From the NCBI GenBank assembly GCA_949752745.1, contig OX457024.1, positions 55,368,510-55,432,509 on the forward strand: a DNA stretch of 64,000 nucleotides, in the 5' to 3' direction. Every line of letters starts with the position of its first letter. Positions within the stretch are counted from its first letter, which is position 1. Under the pieces are notes generated by a model, which saw only the letters and a program-made list of their open reading frames with translations, was not told the origin of the DNA and made no database searches. The position numbers and the translations under genes are program-made. Positions 9,853 to 19,933 of the stretch are shown here, one piece after another. Source of the DNA: Protula sp. h YS-2021 (lineage: Eukaryota; Annelida; Polychaeta; Sabellida; Serpulidae).

Positions 9853-10589
9853 ATGGAGTCAACAAGTTTTTATATAACTTTACCTAGCAATGCTAGTATG
9901 AACTATTATCCTACTAATAAGGCGTCTACTTATCAAATTCGTTTTCCTCGTACAATATATTTGAAAGGAAAATATGAAGTAGCCTTAGCTGAAATTCAAT
10001 ACCCACACACATGGACGACAATGAGGCCAGGAATAGACTATGCTCTTCATTATCGATCATCATTAGATGTATTTTATGCAGTTTTCATTCCATATGGTTA
10101 CTACAGATCCATACCTGAAATATGTACTGCAATAAATGAAGAATTACAAAAAACTATGAATGCAAACCCTATTCAGTTAAAGTATGATCAAATTAGTCGA
10201 AAAGTTTCTCTTATTTTAAGAGATGATTATGATATTGTCTTTTCTACTGGATTAGCTGAGATTTTAGGATTTAAACCAGATAAATGGTATAAGGAATCCG
10301 GTCCTGCTGAACATCAATCCGATGTGAAACATTGATATTATACACTTTATGTGTATGTGAGCCACAAGTAGTTGGAGATTATTATGTTCCTTTACTACGT
10401 TCTGTTCCCATACAAGGGGATGATGGTGATATTGTTATGAAAACTTATGAAGAACCTCATTACGTCACTGTAAACACATCTAAATTTGACACAATAGAAA
10501 TGAATATTAAGAATGACACAGGTCATAATGTTTCATTTCAAACTGGGAAAGTGATATGTAAACTTCATTTTCGACCAAAAGCATTATGA
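9853..10589 (+). pseudogene. Penton-like minor capsid protein, frameshifted
   Basis: It starts MESTSFYITLPSNASMNYYP and continues with YEVALAEIQYPHTWTTM, the typical opening of the Polinton minor capsid (penton) jelly roll. One frameshift at about 10330 separates the first 160 residues from a C-terminal 80 (VVGDYYVPLLRSVPIQG, YVTVNTSKFDTIEMNIK, GKVICKLHFRPKAL). Unbroken length is about 245 residues, close to the family. Polinton B holds the same gene (40664-41383). It is expected to occupy capsid vertices, by analogy with other Polintons. Confidence 0.8.
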
Positions 10590-10942
10590 AAGCATATACA
10601 CATGATCCGTCTGCATATCGCAACCATTTTCTTCGTCAAGTGGGCGGGGAATTACCAGGATTTAAAGGAGCACGAATACAATATGGAGATGGCATTGGTT
10701 CAATACTGGTATCATTGGCTCGCAAAGCTATTCCACTACTTAAGACAGGGGCTAAAATCGTTGCACCACATCTTAAAAAGGCTGCAAAAGATGTCGCAAA
10801 AGATGTTACAGGTCGAGTAGCACAACGTGTAATTGGTGATGTGTTAGGAGGACAAAAGAGAGCACAACCAGCAAAACCTGTCAGAAGGCGAAAGGCAGCT
10901 AAACGGATAACATCAACAAAACATAAGAAAGATATTTTTTAA
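10586..10942 (+). CDS. Putative pVI-like membrane-active virion protein
   Basis: Intact 118-residue frame overlapping the penton stop (ATGA). Residues 20-35 (GGELPGFKGARIQYGDGIGS) lead into an amphipathic hydrophobic segment (ILVSLARKAIPLLKTGAKIVAP). A second helix and a strongly basic tail (RRRKAAKR) follow. A glycine-rich opening, amphipathic helix and basic end resemble adenovirus pVI/pX-type internal proteins and the PX proteins reported in Polintons. It lies between the penton and major capsid genes, as in other elements. Function is inferred from composition and position. Confidence 0.6.
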   Translation: MKAYTHDPSAYRNHFLRQVGGELPGFKGARIQYGDGIGSILVSLARKAIPLLKTGAKIVAPHLKKAAKDVAKDVTGRVAQRVIGDVLGGQKRAQPAKPVRRRKAAKRITSTKHKKDIF

Positions 10943-10944
10943 TC

Positions 10945-11340
10945 ATGTCTTTAATTCATAATCATTCTTGTGAACGTAGTCTTTCTCCATTAGAATGGTT
11001 TCGCATACCACCAACGCAAACCGCTGTAGAAAAAAGTTACAATGTTGACTATCAACCACTAACTACCATTAGAGAGGGCGCTCCAATAGAATTCTACATT
11101 CCTGTGAGTACATAAGAATATCTAGATTTAAAGAACAGTAGACTTCATATTGGATGCGCTATTGTAAAGGCTGATGGAACACCATGTTATGTAGATGATA
11201 ATGTATCACGTATCAATGATTTGTTTAATGGGTTATGGTCCAATATTGAATTGTTTTTAAATGATCGTTTGGTATCACATAGTAACAATACCCATGGATA
11301 TACCAGCATCATATCTTATTCTCATTCATGACTCAATTCG
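10945..11340 (+). pseudogene. Major capsid protein, N-terminal remnant only
   Basis: It starts MSLIHNHSCERSLSPLEWFR two bases after the preceding stop. An in-frame TAA follows at about 11113, and the reading ends near RLVSHSNNTHGYTSI. The family (double-jelly-roll capsid) usually needs 500 or more residues, but here only about 130 remain before the sequence runs straight into the protease gene. Polinton B keeps about 1.3 kb more of the gene in pieces (41675-44024). An internal deletion therefore removed most of both jelly rolls in copy A, leaving it without a usable capsid gene. Confidence 0.82.
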
Positions 11341-11350
11341 ACTACCAGTC

Positions 11351-11794
11351 ATGAACACGAAGCAGATAGAAGCCATCCTATCCCATGATGCCGCGACAAA
11401 AGACTTGTTTTTTTTTCAAGGTGTGCTTTCCATTGACCAGTTACCATCTTTACAACGCGGTGCCTATGTCATCAACACAGACGATCATGATGAGCCAGGA
11501 GAGCATTGGGTGGCAGTATATTATGACAAAGACCCTGCAGAATATTTTGACTCTTATGGACTTTTACCTATAGACAGTCGTTTGAATAAGTTTTTAAAGT
11601 TTAATTTCATTTATAATTCAGTTCCATAACAAACACCGATATCATCTACATGTGGATTTTATTGTGTGTATTATATAATTCAAAGAGCTCGAGGACATAG
11701 TCCTTTTGAAATCTTTGATGTATTAAGAAGAAGTGATGGTGATTTTGTTGTAAAGGAATTTGTATATAGGCATTATAAGCCATTATTTTATTGA
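11351..11794 (+). pseudogene. Adenain-like cysteine protease with one in-frame stop
   Basis: The maturation protease of Polintons, related to adenovirus proteinase and Ulp1. ATG 11351 (MNTKQIEAILSHDA) was chosen from the matching start in Polinton B (44059). The family triad is visible: His in GEHWVAVYY (about 11503), the acidic residue in YFDSYGLLP, and Cys in SSTCGFYCVYY (about 11651). A TAA at 11627-11629 interrupts the frame shortly before the Cys block, which reads on in the same frame to TGA at 11792-11794. Total length is about 147 codons, somewhat short for the family. Confidence 0.85.
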
Positions 11795-11934
11795 TGTTGT
11801 ATTAGTTAAGTTGTATTAGTTAAGTAGTTGGTAATTGTGAATTGTATTATGAATATTGTAAATAAACAAGACAGTTTTATACAACATTCTTTGTTTATTG
11901 TGTTATACATTATTTACATTTTTACATTAAACTT
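11795..11934. terminator. Bidirectional poly(A) region between converging arms
   Basis: The + arm ends at 11794 and the - arm at 11935. Between them AATAAACAAGA (about 11859) and TCTTTGTTTATT (about 11888) form a near-perfect inverted repeat. AATAAA is thus available on each strand within about 100 bases of the respective stop codon. The simplest reading is a shared two-way cleavage and polyadenylation signal. Confidence 0.55.
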
Positions 11935-12540
11935 TTATTTTACAAATACATTCAATACATCGATAAACACATGCCATTCATACCAATCTAAATTACTATA
12001 TGTATCATAGACATTACATTCACGGTTATAAATGCTATGAGAGCTCACATAACACTGTCCATTACCAAACTTTATTATTTTAACATCTTCGTGTTCAGAC
12101 AGTTTCAGTTCATATCCATCTTCGTTTATGTCAATGTCCATCACCATAACGCACATGGGATGTGTCAGCTCAATGGACTTGGTGCCCCGCATGAGTTGCA
12201 CTCCTTCCTCTTTGAATTCAAGCGTCAGGTTCTTTCCAACCAAATGCTTGTAACAGAGCGTACCATTCCACTGTGAGCTTTCTGTAAGCTCGTCATATTG
12301 GCGAAATTGTACAAACACGTCTAGACAGTTCTCAGTCACACGCACTTCTAATTCATTTGAGAGTATTAGGAGAAAGCCAGGTATCCTCAACTTCTCTAGA
12401 TGTTCTTTCAACACAGATTGTTCGTCAGGCGATAGAATTATCTACTTTCCAAAATGTTTTAGCAGAATGTCATCACATAAGTTTGTCATATATGAGAATC
12501 CATGTGTAAGTGGTTTATAATCCAACAAATAGTCTTCCAT
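11935..12540 (-). pseudogene. Hypothetical Polinton protein, one stop
   Basis: The start is chosen at ATG 12540 (MEDYLLDYKPLTHGFSYM), in frame with the longer downstream part. A TAG lies 33 codons in. The remaining 159 residues are intact (HLEKLRIPGFLLILSNELEV to WHVFIDVLNVFVK) and rich in beta-strand patterns with alternating charged and hydrophobic residues. It is the last gene of the - arm. Polinton B has a counterpart at 45960-46417 with the shared words IPGFxLxxSxxLxVRV and QYDE. The fold may resemble the PC4-like proteins of this element, but this is weak. Confidence 0.55.
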
Positions 12541-12596
12541 CTCGTTCAACAGTCAGATCAACTATGAGCTGTCTCCTTCTCTGCAAAGACGTTTTT

Positions 12597-13235
12597 TTAT
12601 GCTCGGATGATGGTGAACAGCGGATGTTGTATAGCTTCTAAGAATCGTAAGACTGCACAGCACTTCTTCATATCAAAGTGAATCATATCTATATGTGAAG
12701 TATCTGGCACAACTCCCTTATAATCCTCTGGATAATCCTGTAAAAGATTTCTCCAGAATGTCACGCGTATGTTAGAATCATGTTCAGTCACAACCACTTC
12801 AACTTTATTTTCAAGTCTGCGTTTAAACCCATGTTTAAGGGGTATGTTTTTAAAGTCTTTCCACACTTCAGGTTTAAACTGATAATCAGAAATTATCCGA
12901 GAACTTATTATCACTTCATTCCTCTCATTTACAATAAGGTAAGCACCATCGTAAAACATAAGTGCATTCTTGTTTTTTACCTTGTTATGCGCTGTCTTCT
13001 TGTCTGCAAAGCCTTTTATCCACTTGTTTACCACTCCTTCATTGCTTTGTTTCATAATCTTGATATACTTTCCATTTCCTAGAGAAAGCATTCCATCTCA
13101 CGACTGTGGTGTTGGTGCCGTCTCCACTTTCAATTTCTTGATGGTAGTGGTAGGATTTTTTACTTTTAAGTCTTTAACTGTATCTGCAAGAGTATCTATA
13201 TCAGTTGCAGATCTCTTAAGACTTTCAAGTCCCAT
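12597..13235 (-). pseudogene. PC4-like Polinton protein with one stop
   Basis: ATG 13235 (MGLESLKRSATDIDTLADTV) lies about 55 bases after a TATA box. A TGA follows after codon 45 and the same frame continues (LSLGNGKYIKIMKQSNEG to LRFLEAIQHPLF), about 212 codons in all. The N-terminus is Lys/Thr-rich and probably flexible. The rest has two blocks (GKYIKIMKQ..; KVEVVVTEHDSNIRVTFW) with the strand-rich, tryptophan-containing look of PC4-type domains. It may duplicate the function of the gene at 5578. No enzyme motif is visible. Confidence 0.5.
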
Positions 13236-13285
13236 GTTAACGCTTCAATGTTCACACCTCAAATAACTCTTATGTTGGAGGACCT

Positions 13286-13299
13286 CCCCCTTTTATAAT
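13286..13299 (-). promoter_or_regulatory. TATA box for the - strand gene at 13235
   Basis: On the - strand the sequence reads ATTATAAAAGGGGG, a strong TATA element about 55-60 bases before ATG 13235. It lies in the short gap after the end of the polymerase gene, so this gene seems to have its own promoter. Confidence 0.6.
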
Positions 13300-13342
13300 A
13301 TTGCTTTGTAATGTCCATGCGCTAAGGTGGAATAGCCATCAT

Positions 13343-16300
13343 TCAGCACATATCGCTTGTCGTCATATGGGGGAGGGCTACTTTCCTCAACTTCTCCGAG
13401 AAAAGCTGGTGACTATGACTTCGAATAATGTGTCCTGTAGCCATCGTTTGAGTTTTCTTGAACAAACTGTCTCTATACTGCGCATGTTTAATGCGTCTTT
13501 GACAAGCTCGAGTGATACCTTTAGCTGTATGTTTTTCTTTCCCACCATACAATAAACTGTACATTTTCGGTCTGATTCCAACAAACTCTTCAATGGGGAC
13601 GCCTGCCATCTCATCCTTCATTTTCCGCAGCACTTTTTTGTTCACGTTGGAATGTAGGAAATGATCTGGCGGATAGTCACTTGTGTCGAACAGGTCAGCA
13701 TCTTGCTGCATATCCTTGTAGATATCTTCCGTTTCTATGTCGTAACATAGACTGTCGGTGTCGCTGAACAACAACTTGGCATTGGGATACTTGACCATGA
13801 TGTAATTGTAATGAAAGTTGAACATAAGCACTTTGCTGAGAACGAGAATGGTGAAGTCAACTTGAATGGGTTTATCCAGAATCAAATCCACTTTGCGCAA
13901 ATGTACCGCGGTCAAATCTTCGTTGAAAATTTTGAATTTGTGGAAAGAAGGTTTGGCTACAAGTTTCTTGAACCGCTTTTCCTTGTGAACCAGTTCAACA
14001 TTGATTCGCTTTCTCACATTTTCCATGGTTTTACCAAACACAGAGTTGTTCATCAGTTTGAAGAAGTCTTTCTCAAATGCTTTCTTAGCCAATTTTCTCT
14101 TTTCCGTGTTCAAGGTAATGTATTTTGCTAACCATTTGCTCTGTTCAAACATGATGGCGCGATGTACTTTGGCGACTTTCAACCCCAGTGAGACGTACTG
14201 TTGTAAATTCCTGTAATGAAGTACATATTTCTTCTTGTTAGACAAGTTAGGAATGAGCTTTTAACTGGGTTTGCCTTTCATGTTTAGATCTTCCAGTAGC
14301 TTCTGACTGTACTCTGACAATTCTCCAACTTTGACACATTTCCGTTCTGGAGCCACTGGGTAGTGATTATGACGATCATGTATTGAATTTGGGTATTCTA
14401 AATCCACTTCCAAAATGAATCCAATGTCGTCATCTTCTGCTACATCCATGAAGTCGATGGATTCTGGCTCGCTCACCTACATAAATCGTCTTTGTGGCAT
14501 GCTTTGTGACATAGCCCATACAAGTTATTTGCGTCGAGGTACATCAGGTAGTTGTTTGGTATCTCAGAATTGTAATCTGCTACGTAGGGATTATTTGCTT
14601 TCGCATACTTGTGTGTGATCACAGATATTCCTCCACGTATGCCTTGCTCAATCATTTGGTACATGTCAACGCCATTGATCAATTCCAACTTCACCTTTGT
14701 CGCTTTTAACATTGCATCCCACGACAATCCTGGTGCTGTATAGTAGTGGGCAGGATCCAATTCATACGTGTTAAGACACACTTGACGAAAATTTTCAAAC
14801 ACGTCAGCTAGTAATAACACATCTGATTACAGGTACAGGTCGTGGTATTCACCAAATGTGGTACAGTTGAATGTCTCCCACACCTTCTGAGCATGCGCAT
14901 AATCCTCATCGCTAATGTCCTCTTCGCTAAGCTGACTATAAAACTTATCCTTTGATGGTAGCTGCGTTTCAGCAAACTTGGATGGTTCGTCCACGTAATC
15001 GTAGGGATACACTCCCTTTCTCAGCAGCAAATCTTGTTGGTTGGTATCATGAATGTGAGAGGTCATGTTGTAGAAGTTATCTTTCCCTTCTGCCGCAAGG
15101 TTGGATACCAACTTCTGTAGAGAGGTACTCATGAACTGAAAGCTGTCTGTAAATTTTAGATTGCTCGTGGTGAATGCAATATATTTCTCAATGGTGTTGG
15201 GAATGACTGTAATCGTTTCATTTTTAAATTTTCCAATTTCCTCCATAATCAAATGGCTGTCATAGCTTCGCAAATTGTGGAAAAACACAGGAATGATAAA
15301 AGAATCTTTATCCCCCTGCTGATCCTTTCTAAGTCGGAATTGTAAGTTTCATTCATTATGTGCAGCTCCTAGAGGCTCATGACAAATGTAGCAATCAACA
15401 GCGTTCTTGAAATCCTCTTTGTCTTCACGAGTCATCACCATATCCTTTGTCTGCTGTAAACCATGCACAATACGATCACGTTCATTCACCATATGGTCTA
15501 GAAAGACTTTCACGGCATTATCTCCTCGATACACAACTGGTGTACGTATGTCATACTGGCTGACAACTACATAGTCGAAGCTGTTTGGACGATGATGTTG
15601 ATACTTGTCTCCTTCATTCTTTTTCGTGAAACATTCAAAGTCTGCATAAATCACAAAAGGTGCTCGCTGTTGTTTGGCTACATTCTTAAACTTGATGAAG
15701 GGTTTCTTGGGGAATGATAAACGTTGTGCTCCATGCTTGCCACACACTTCACGATGCTTGTCTAAAAGATCTTGTCGCTTAAACCCGTGAAGACAGTTGG
15801 AACAATAAAATGCTGCATTCTTGCACTTTGAATCGATAAGCCACAAGTCTGCTGAAATTCTTGATGAGGCAGTAATGTCTTTTCTTGTCATTGCTAATCA
15901 AAAGCAAGTTGATTTCTCTCGCGCTGGTGTTTCGACTCAGTTGTATCGAAACAACTACATCATGTTCATATCCAAACACATTGATAGACACATCATTCTC
16001 CTTTTCAAACTTGGGAATGTCTGTAATCGGTGTGGGAAATGTCATGCCTTCTACCTTCAATTCGTTCTCAAATGGTGTGTAATGATTCACACGCTGTGGA
16101 TTTCTGTCATGAGGATGAAGATGGGCCAAAACAGACCATAAGAAGCACTTGTTATCATCATTCTGAATGTTTAATACAGCCTTTGTATTCTTCATTTTCT
16201 TCGGTAGTGGGATAAAACTACTCGCTTCCAGTGGCGCTGACGTAGCTGTATACACTTCAATATACAGTATGTTATCCAACACCCAGCCAGAACTTGTCGC

Positions 16301-16933
16301 TCATGTTCCTCAAACTTGGTAAACAATTCTTTATAGGCTTCTGGCAAGTCCTTCTCAATATCCGCTGGATTGTATGCTACATATGTTGGACTGCTAATGA
16401 AGGCATTATCGACTTGTTCTGTCATAACACCTTCAGCATTCGCCGTCATTTGCTTGAAGCGCACATGTACCACAATATACCATTTCATGCCACGGTTTAA
16501 CGTTTCTAACAAATGTCTCTTGATCCGGTTCTCTTGTTGTCGCATTTCAAGTAGCAAATCTGATCCATCTTCAGACTCAAACCGTCTTTCCTGTGCGTTT
16601 TCACCAAGACTCACTCTTCTACCTCTGCCTACTTGTCCTGTCTTTTCTTTCTTTGAAACATACATTTTCCATCTCAGCTGGTATGCATGCATGTGTCTCA
16701 AACGCATCCAAAGATGGAAATATCTTAACACATCCACAGCAGAGGACTGGATCAGGTCGGTCAATACCATCTTGTAACGTCCTTCGTCTCTTGGCTTCAA
16801 TCTGCTCAACAAGCTCTTAATGAGCACGTTTCATCCTAGCTGGTTTGCATGTATGCGCTACAAACACTTCCAGAGATGGAAATGTTGCATTGCAATCATG
16901 GCAGAAGACTGATGTGTCTGAATTAGATACCAT
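13343..16933 (-). pseudogene. Protein-primed family B DNA polymerase, frameshifted
   Basis: The replicative pPolB of the Polinton, about 1,200 codons if unbroken. From the start (ATG 16933): two CX2CX12HXC zinc-finger-like units (FCHDCNATFPSLEVFVAHTC; CCGCVKIFPSLDAFETHAC); a conserved N-terminal block (DNKCFLWSVLAHLHP, INVFGYEHDVVVS); a third finger (FYCSNCLHGFKRQDLLDKH); the exonuclease motifs YADFECF and FFHNLRSYDSH with SDVLLLADVF; and the polymerase motifs LDANNLYG (about 14530), KLMNNSVFGKTMENVR (about 14045) and LLFSDTDSLCYD (about 13757). At least five frame changes or stops occur (near 16818, 16640, 16250, 15840 and 15300, with others at 14825 and 14475), so this copy cannot make the enzyme. 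Confidence 0.93.
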
Positions 16934-17086
16934 TGTTGTTGTCACGTCAACTGCTGAAACTGAAATGCTGAGATGTAATCTCAGACATCCCCTTTTCTAC
17001 ACACCCATACATATACAGAATTTACGTTTCATTTCACAACAGAGGATGGCCCTTAAAAGGACCGAAAGATGTAGTAAGTTGACTCT

Positions 17087-17330
17087 TCACCAACAGGTCG
17101 GGTTTCCGCAACTACACTGGTATCTGTAAAACTGCTCCATCGTGAAAGGTCTTCTTGAGCACTTGAAAGGATGAAAATTATAATACCCGAAGTTTTTCAG
17201 CTTCGCATTGCACCACCAGCAGTCCGTGCATGGCTCTGGTCCAGGTAATCTTGCAGTAAACTTGTACCATAGCAAACCACCACAGGTTTTGCAACAGTAA
17301 TGACGTGGTGCATTGTGGTGTACCGGGCAG
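17087..17330 (-). pseudogene. Cys/His-rich zinc protein without clear start
   Basis: One open - strand frame reads PHNCPVHHNAPRHYCCKTC, then PCTDCWWCNAKL, HPFKC and YQCSCGNPTCW, ending at 17087. At least twelve Cys and several His in CxxC pairs predict a multi-zinc domain. No ATG opens this frame; it is closed by a stop shortly upstream. The start may have been lost or spliced. It lies between the polymerase start and the right-end RING gene. Polinton B carries a different gene at the matching place. Function unknown. Confidence 0.4.
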
Positions 17331-17377
17331 TTGTGTGGTTGCCCTGGATATTCTAGGGGGGAGGCCTCACTTCAGGT

Positions 17378-17387
17378 GGTATATAAC
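17378..17387 (+). promoter_or_regulatory. TATA box of the right-end RING gene
   Basis: GGTATATAAC lies about 45 bases before ATG 17428. It is on the opposite strand to the polymerase arm, so transcription here points outward toward the right terminus. Confidence 0.5.
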
Positions 17388-17427
17388 TGCTAGTCATTTC
17401 AGTTTGGGTTCACAACCGCTTTGCAAC

Positions 17428-17977
17428 ATGGAGTGTTGCTTGGCCATGAATGATACGCTGACATTGAGAGAAATGAGGGAGATTCACGTGCCGGTGACTC
17501 CGCCAGCAACACCGCCACAGCGCTTTTCTACTACCAGCTGCTGCCGGACCCGGCCAACGCCTCGGTCCTTTGTATCCCGATCTTCTTTGACCGGAGGGTG
17601 ACTCTCGGAAAGCGGCTGCGGGATATCGAGGTTGGCCATTATGATGAAGCTTTTTTCCGAACCATGATGCTGGGGGAAGCTATTCCCTCCCGCCTGGAGG
17701 AAGAAGAGTACCCGGCCTGGGGAAGATTCTACCTACAGCAGGATCTTGAGTTCTGCATTGGATGCGGATGTATGCTCTCCCCAGACCGGGTATTGGCAGA
17801 ATGCGGTCACCCGCTCTGCATATACTGTGCATGGCGTTGGACGCAGCTAACAGTGTGCACGGCGACTGCACGATCCGGTGCTTGTCTTGCGGTATATCAA
17901 GCGATCACTTCCTCTTTAATGGCCAGCAGTTAACGCAGTGCAGCAGACCTGTCCAGGATGTGGTAGAGCTTTACTGA
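17428..17977 (+). pseudogene. RING-finger protein at the right end, frameshifted
   Basis: ATG 17428 (MECCLAMNDTLTLREMREI). A first shift near 17580 leads into GKRLRDIEVGHYDEAFF. The RING core follows: CIGCGCM, then AECGHPLCIYCAWRW. A second shift near 17840 leads to the last pair, CTIRCLSCG. The Cx2C-x-CxHx2Cx2C-x-Cx2C order is that of a C3HC4 RING, so an E3 ubiquitin ligase is likely. The element may use it to modify host or virion proteins. It points outward and has its own TATA box. No equivalent was found in Polinton B. Confidence 0.65.
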
Positions 17978-18330
17978 GTCCGGCAGCAGCAGCAGCAAAA
18001 ACCTTCCGGCCCTTCTAAGGGCCACCCACTAATACGAAATAAGCGCTAATCGTGTTATGGTGTTAGTATGTCTGTGTATGCATGAGAGTGTGGGAAATGC
18101 TAAAAAAATGTCGTCTGTCCGGCTGTCCGTCTGCCAAAAAAATTGTCGTCTGCCCGGCTGTCCGGCTGTCCGCGTCTGACCGTCTGTCTGCCATCCATGC
18201 GACGTCACTGTTTTAATATGCCTATGGGGGTTCTAAAACAGTCGTGACGTCATTTTAACGCCACTGTTTTAATACACCCATTATATATTGATATGAGGCG
18301 CCCATTATATAGTGATATGAGGCGCCCCTC
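17978..18330. repeat. Right subterminal region with GACGTCA hairpins
   Basis: No gene is visible. It holds a CAGCAG run, a GTCTGTCCGGCTGTCC-type tandem (18108-18195), two imperfect hairpins built on GACGTCA around TATGCCTATGGGGGTTCTAAAA, and a doubled CCATTATATA..GATATGAGGCGCC unit (18285-18330). Related GACGTCA hairpins recur at 61265-61520. Confidence 0.55.
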
Positions 18331-18617
18331 CCCCATTTTGCATGTGATCAAATTGTGGTGTGTAACTTATGCTGACATGGCATGCTGACTTGACAGAATG
18401 TTGCGCATGGGGGGGGGGGGTTCCTCACTTTATAACCATAGGGTCTGTCCCGACTGTCGCCTAGGGGGGGTCCCCACTTTATAACCATAGGGTCTGTCCC
18501 GACTGTCGCCTAGGGGGGTCCCCACTTTATAACCATAGATTCTGTCCTGACTGCCGCCTAAGGGGGGGGGTAGAATGACGTCACTTCCTGTGCCAGAACC
18601 CTTACTTTCACCCTACT
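18331..18617 (-). repeat. Polinton A right terminal inverted repeat with minisatellite
   Basis: The outer 50 bases mirror the left end. Between them and the inner TIR block (CATTTTGCATGTGATCAAATT, about 18335) lie three copies of a roughly 58-bp CCCCACTTTATAACCATAG..CTGTCGCCTAGGGG unit, absent from the left TIR. The 6-bp duplication ATTAAG follows at 18618-18623. Confidence 0.9.
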
Positions 18618-19933
18618 ATTAAGCTTTACCCCTGCCATAAACTACCCGGCCATAATGTCCACGGCTATAAGATCCACAAATGAATTTAGGGACACAACGT
18701 TCAGAAAACAAAATTTGTCATGCTGGAATCCAGGAAAGTTCCCCGGCCATAAGGCCCCCAAACGAATTTAGGGCCGAAACGTCCCAAAAGCAAAAAAAAG
18801 TATGATAATGTAAATTAACGCTTTATTAAGCTTTACAATGTTATTATGTGCTTTAAAGGCAGAATTCAACTAGAAAATGACAAAATGTCAAAAAATGCCA
18901 AAAATTCGCTGAAGGTAGCATTTGTGAGTATTATTTTTGAGATAGGTGAAAAAGTTATTTGGGGAATTTGGAACCGAGACAACTATTGGGATGTGTTCGG
19001 TAATGCAGGTTTTGCTGCATATTATTTACCTTACATTGGGTATCCTGTCTCACTGAGACCTAGTTTAATTTATTGGCGTCCAACTTTCCAAATGCTTCTT
19101 CTCTCACAATTTTGATCAGATTTTCTTTAAATTTTTGTACGAATGTTTCCTATGCGGGCCTCTCTTGAAAAATTACTTTTGTGGCGATCGGCTAAAAAGT
19201 TCGCTAAATGGAGGGTTTTTATTTATCTGCGTCCAACTTTCAAAATGCTTCTTCTCCTTCAATTGTAGTTGGATTCCTTTCTAATCCTGTATGATTGTTT
19301 TCTTGATGGTTTTCTCTTGAAAAATTCCTTTTTTTTTGGTTATCCGCATCCGCCAAAATCTGGCCAAATGGGGGACATTAAACATTTTTCGGATACCGAT
19401 TTTCAAAATGCTTCTTCTGTCACGATTTTAAGAAGATTTACTTCAAATTTTGCACAAATATCCACTAATAAGGGCCTATTTTTAAAAAATTACTTGATTG
19501 GCGGTCCACCACAAATTGCCCGAATGGTGGTCATTCTTTTTTTAAATTTATTGCTGGTCAATTTTCAAAATGCTTCTTCTCCTACAATTAGGATCGGATT
19601 CCTATCCAATTTTGTGTGATTTTTTTGTTTGTTTGATTATTTGACTTTTGTTTTTGTATGATTCTCTTTTGAATTTTTTTTTATTTTGGTGATCTGCCAT
19701 AAATTGGCCAAATGGGAATGTTGATAATTTTTCGGTAGCCAATTTTCAAAATGATTTTTCTCCCAGAATTTGGATCAGATTCCTTTTCAATATTGCGTGA
19801 GTGTTCCTTGGTTCCGTGTCTCTGTTTTGAGAAATATCTTTTTTCATTTTGCCGATCCACCGAAAATTGGCTAAATGGGAGGCATTTTAAAAATTTTTGT
19901 TAGCCAGTTTTCAAAATGCTTCTACTTCCACGG
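18421..19933 (+). repeat. Tandem 1.5-kb duplication, copy 1
   Basis: This block begins within the right TIR minisatellite (TTCCTCACTTTATAACC) and includes the Polinton terminus, the ATTAAG duplication, satellite monomers and about 0.85 kb of minisatellite. It is repeated head to tail at 19934-21446 with very few differences. The 89-codon frame at 18846-19115 is carried along and is not considered a gene. Confidence 0.9.

Larger units (their letters stand above)
3886..18617 (+). mobile_element. Polinton (Maverick) A, complete ends, decayed genes
   Basis: A 14.7-kb self-synthesising DNA transposon. The ends are inverted: both read AGTAGGGTGAAAGTAAGGGT inward. They are flanked by a perfect 6-bp duplication, ATTAAG, at 3880-3885 and 18618-18623, and 6-bp duplications with 5'-AG termini are hallmarks of Polintons. 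The cargo matches the family: protein-primed PolB, retroviral-type integrase with chromodomain, A32-like packaging ATPase, adenain-like protease, and double-jelly-roll major and penton-like capsid proteins. Genes run + from 4565 to 11794 and - from 16933 to 11935, converging at about 11.8-11.9 kb. Extra small genes lie near each end. Frameshifts and stops in most core genes indicate an inactive copy. Confidence 0.95.

Noticed and set aside
18846..19115. 89-codon frame, identical at 20362-20631
   Set aside because: Two identical copies come from the segmental duplication, not from selection. No domain, and it lies in repeat DNA.
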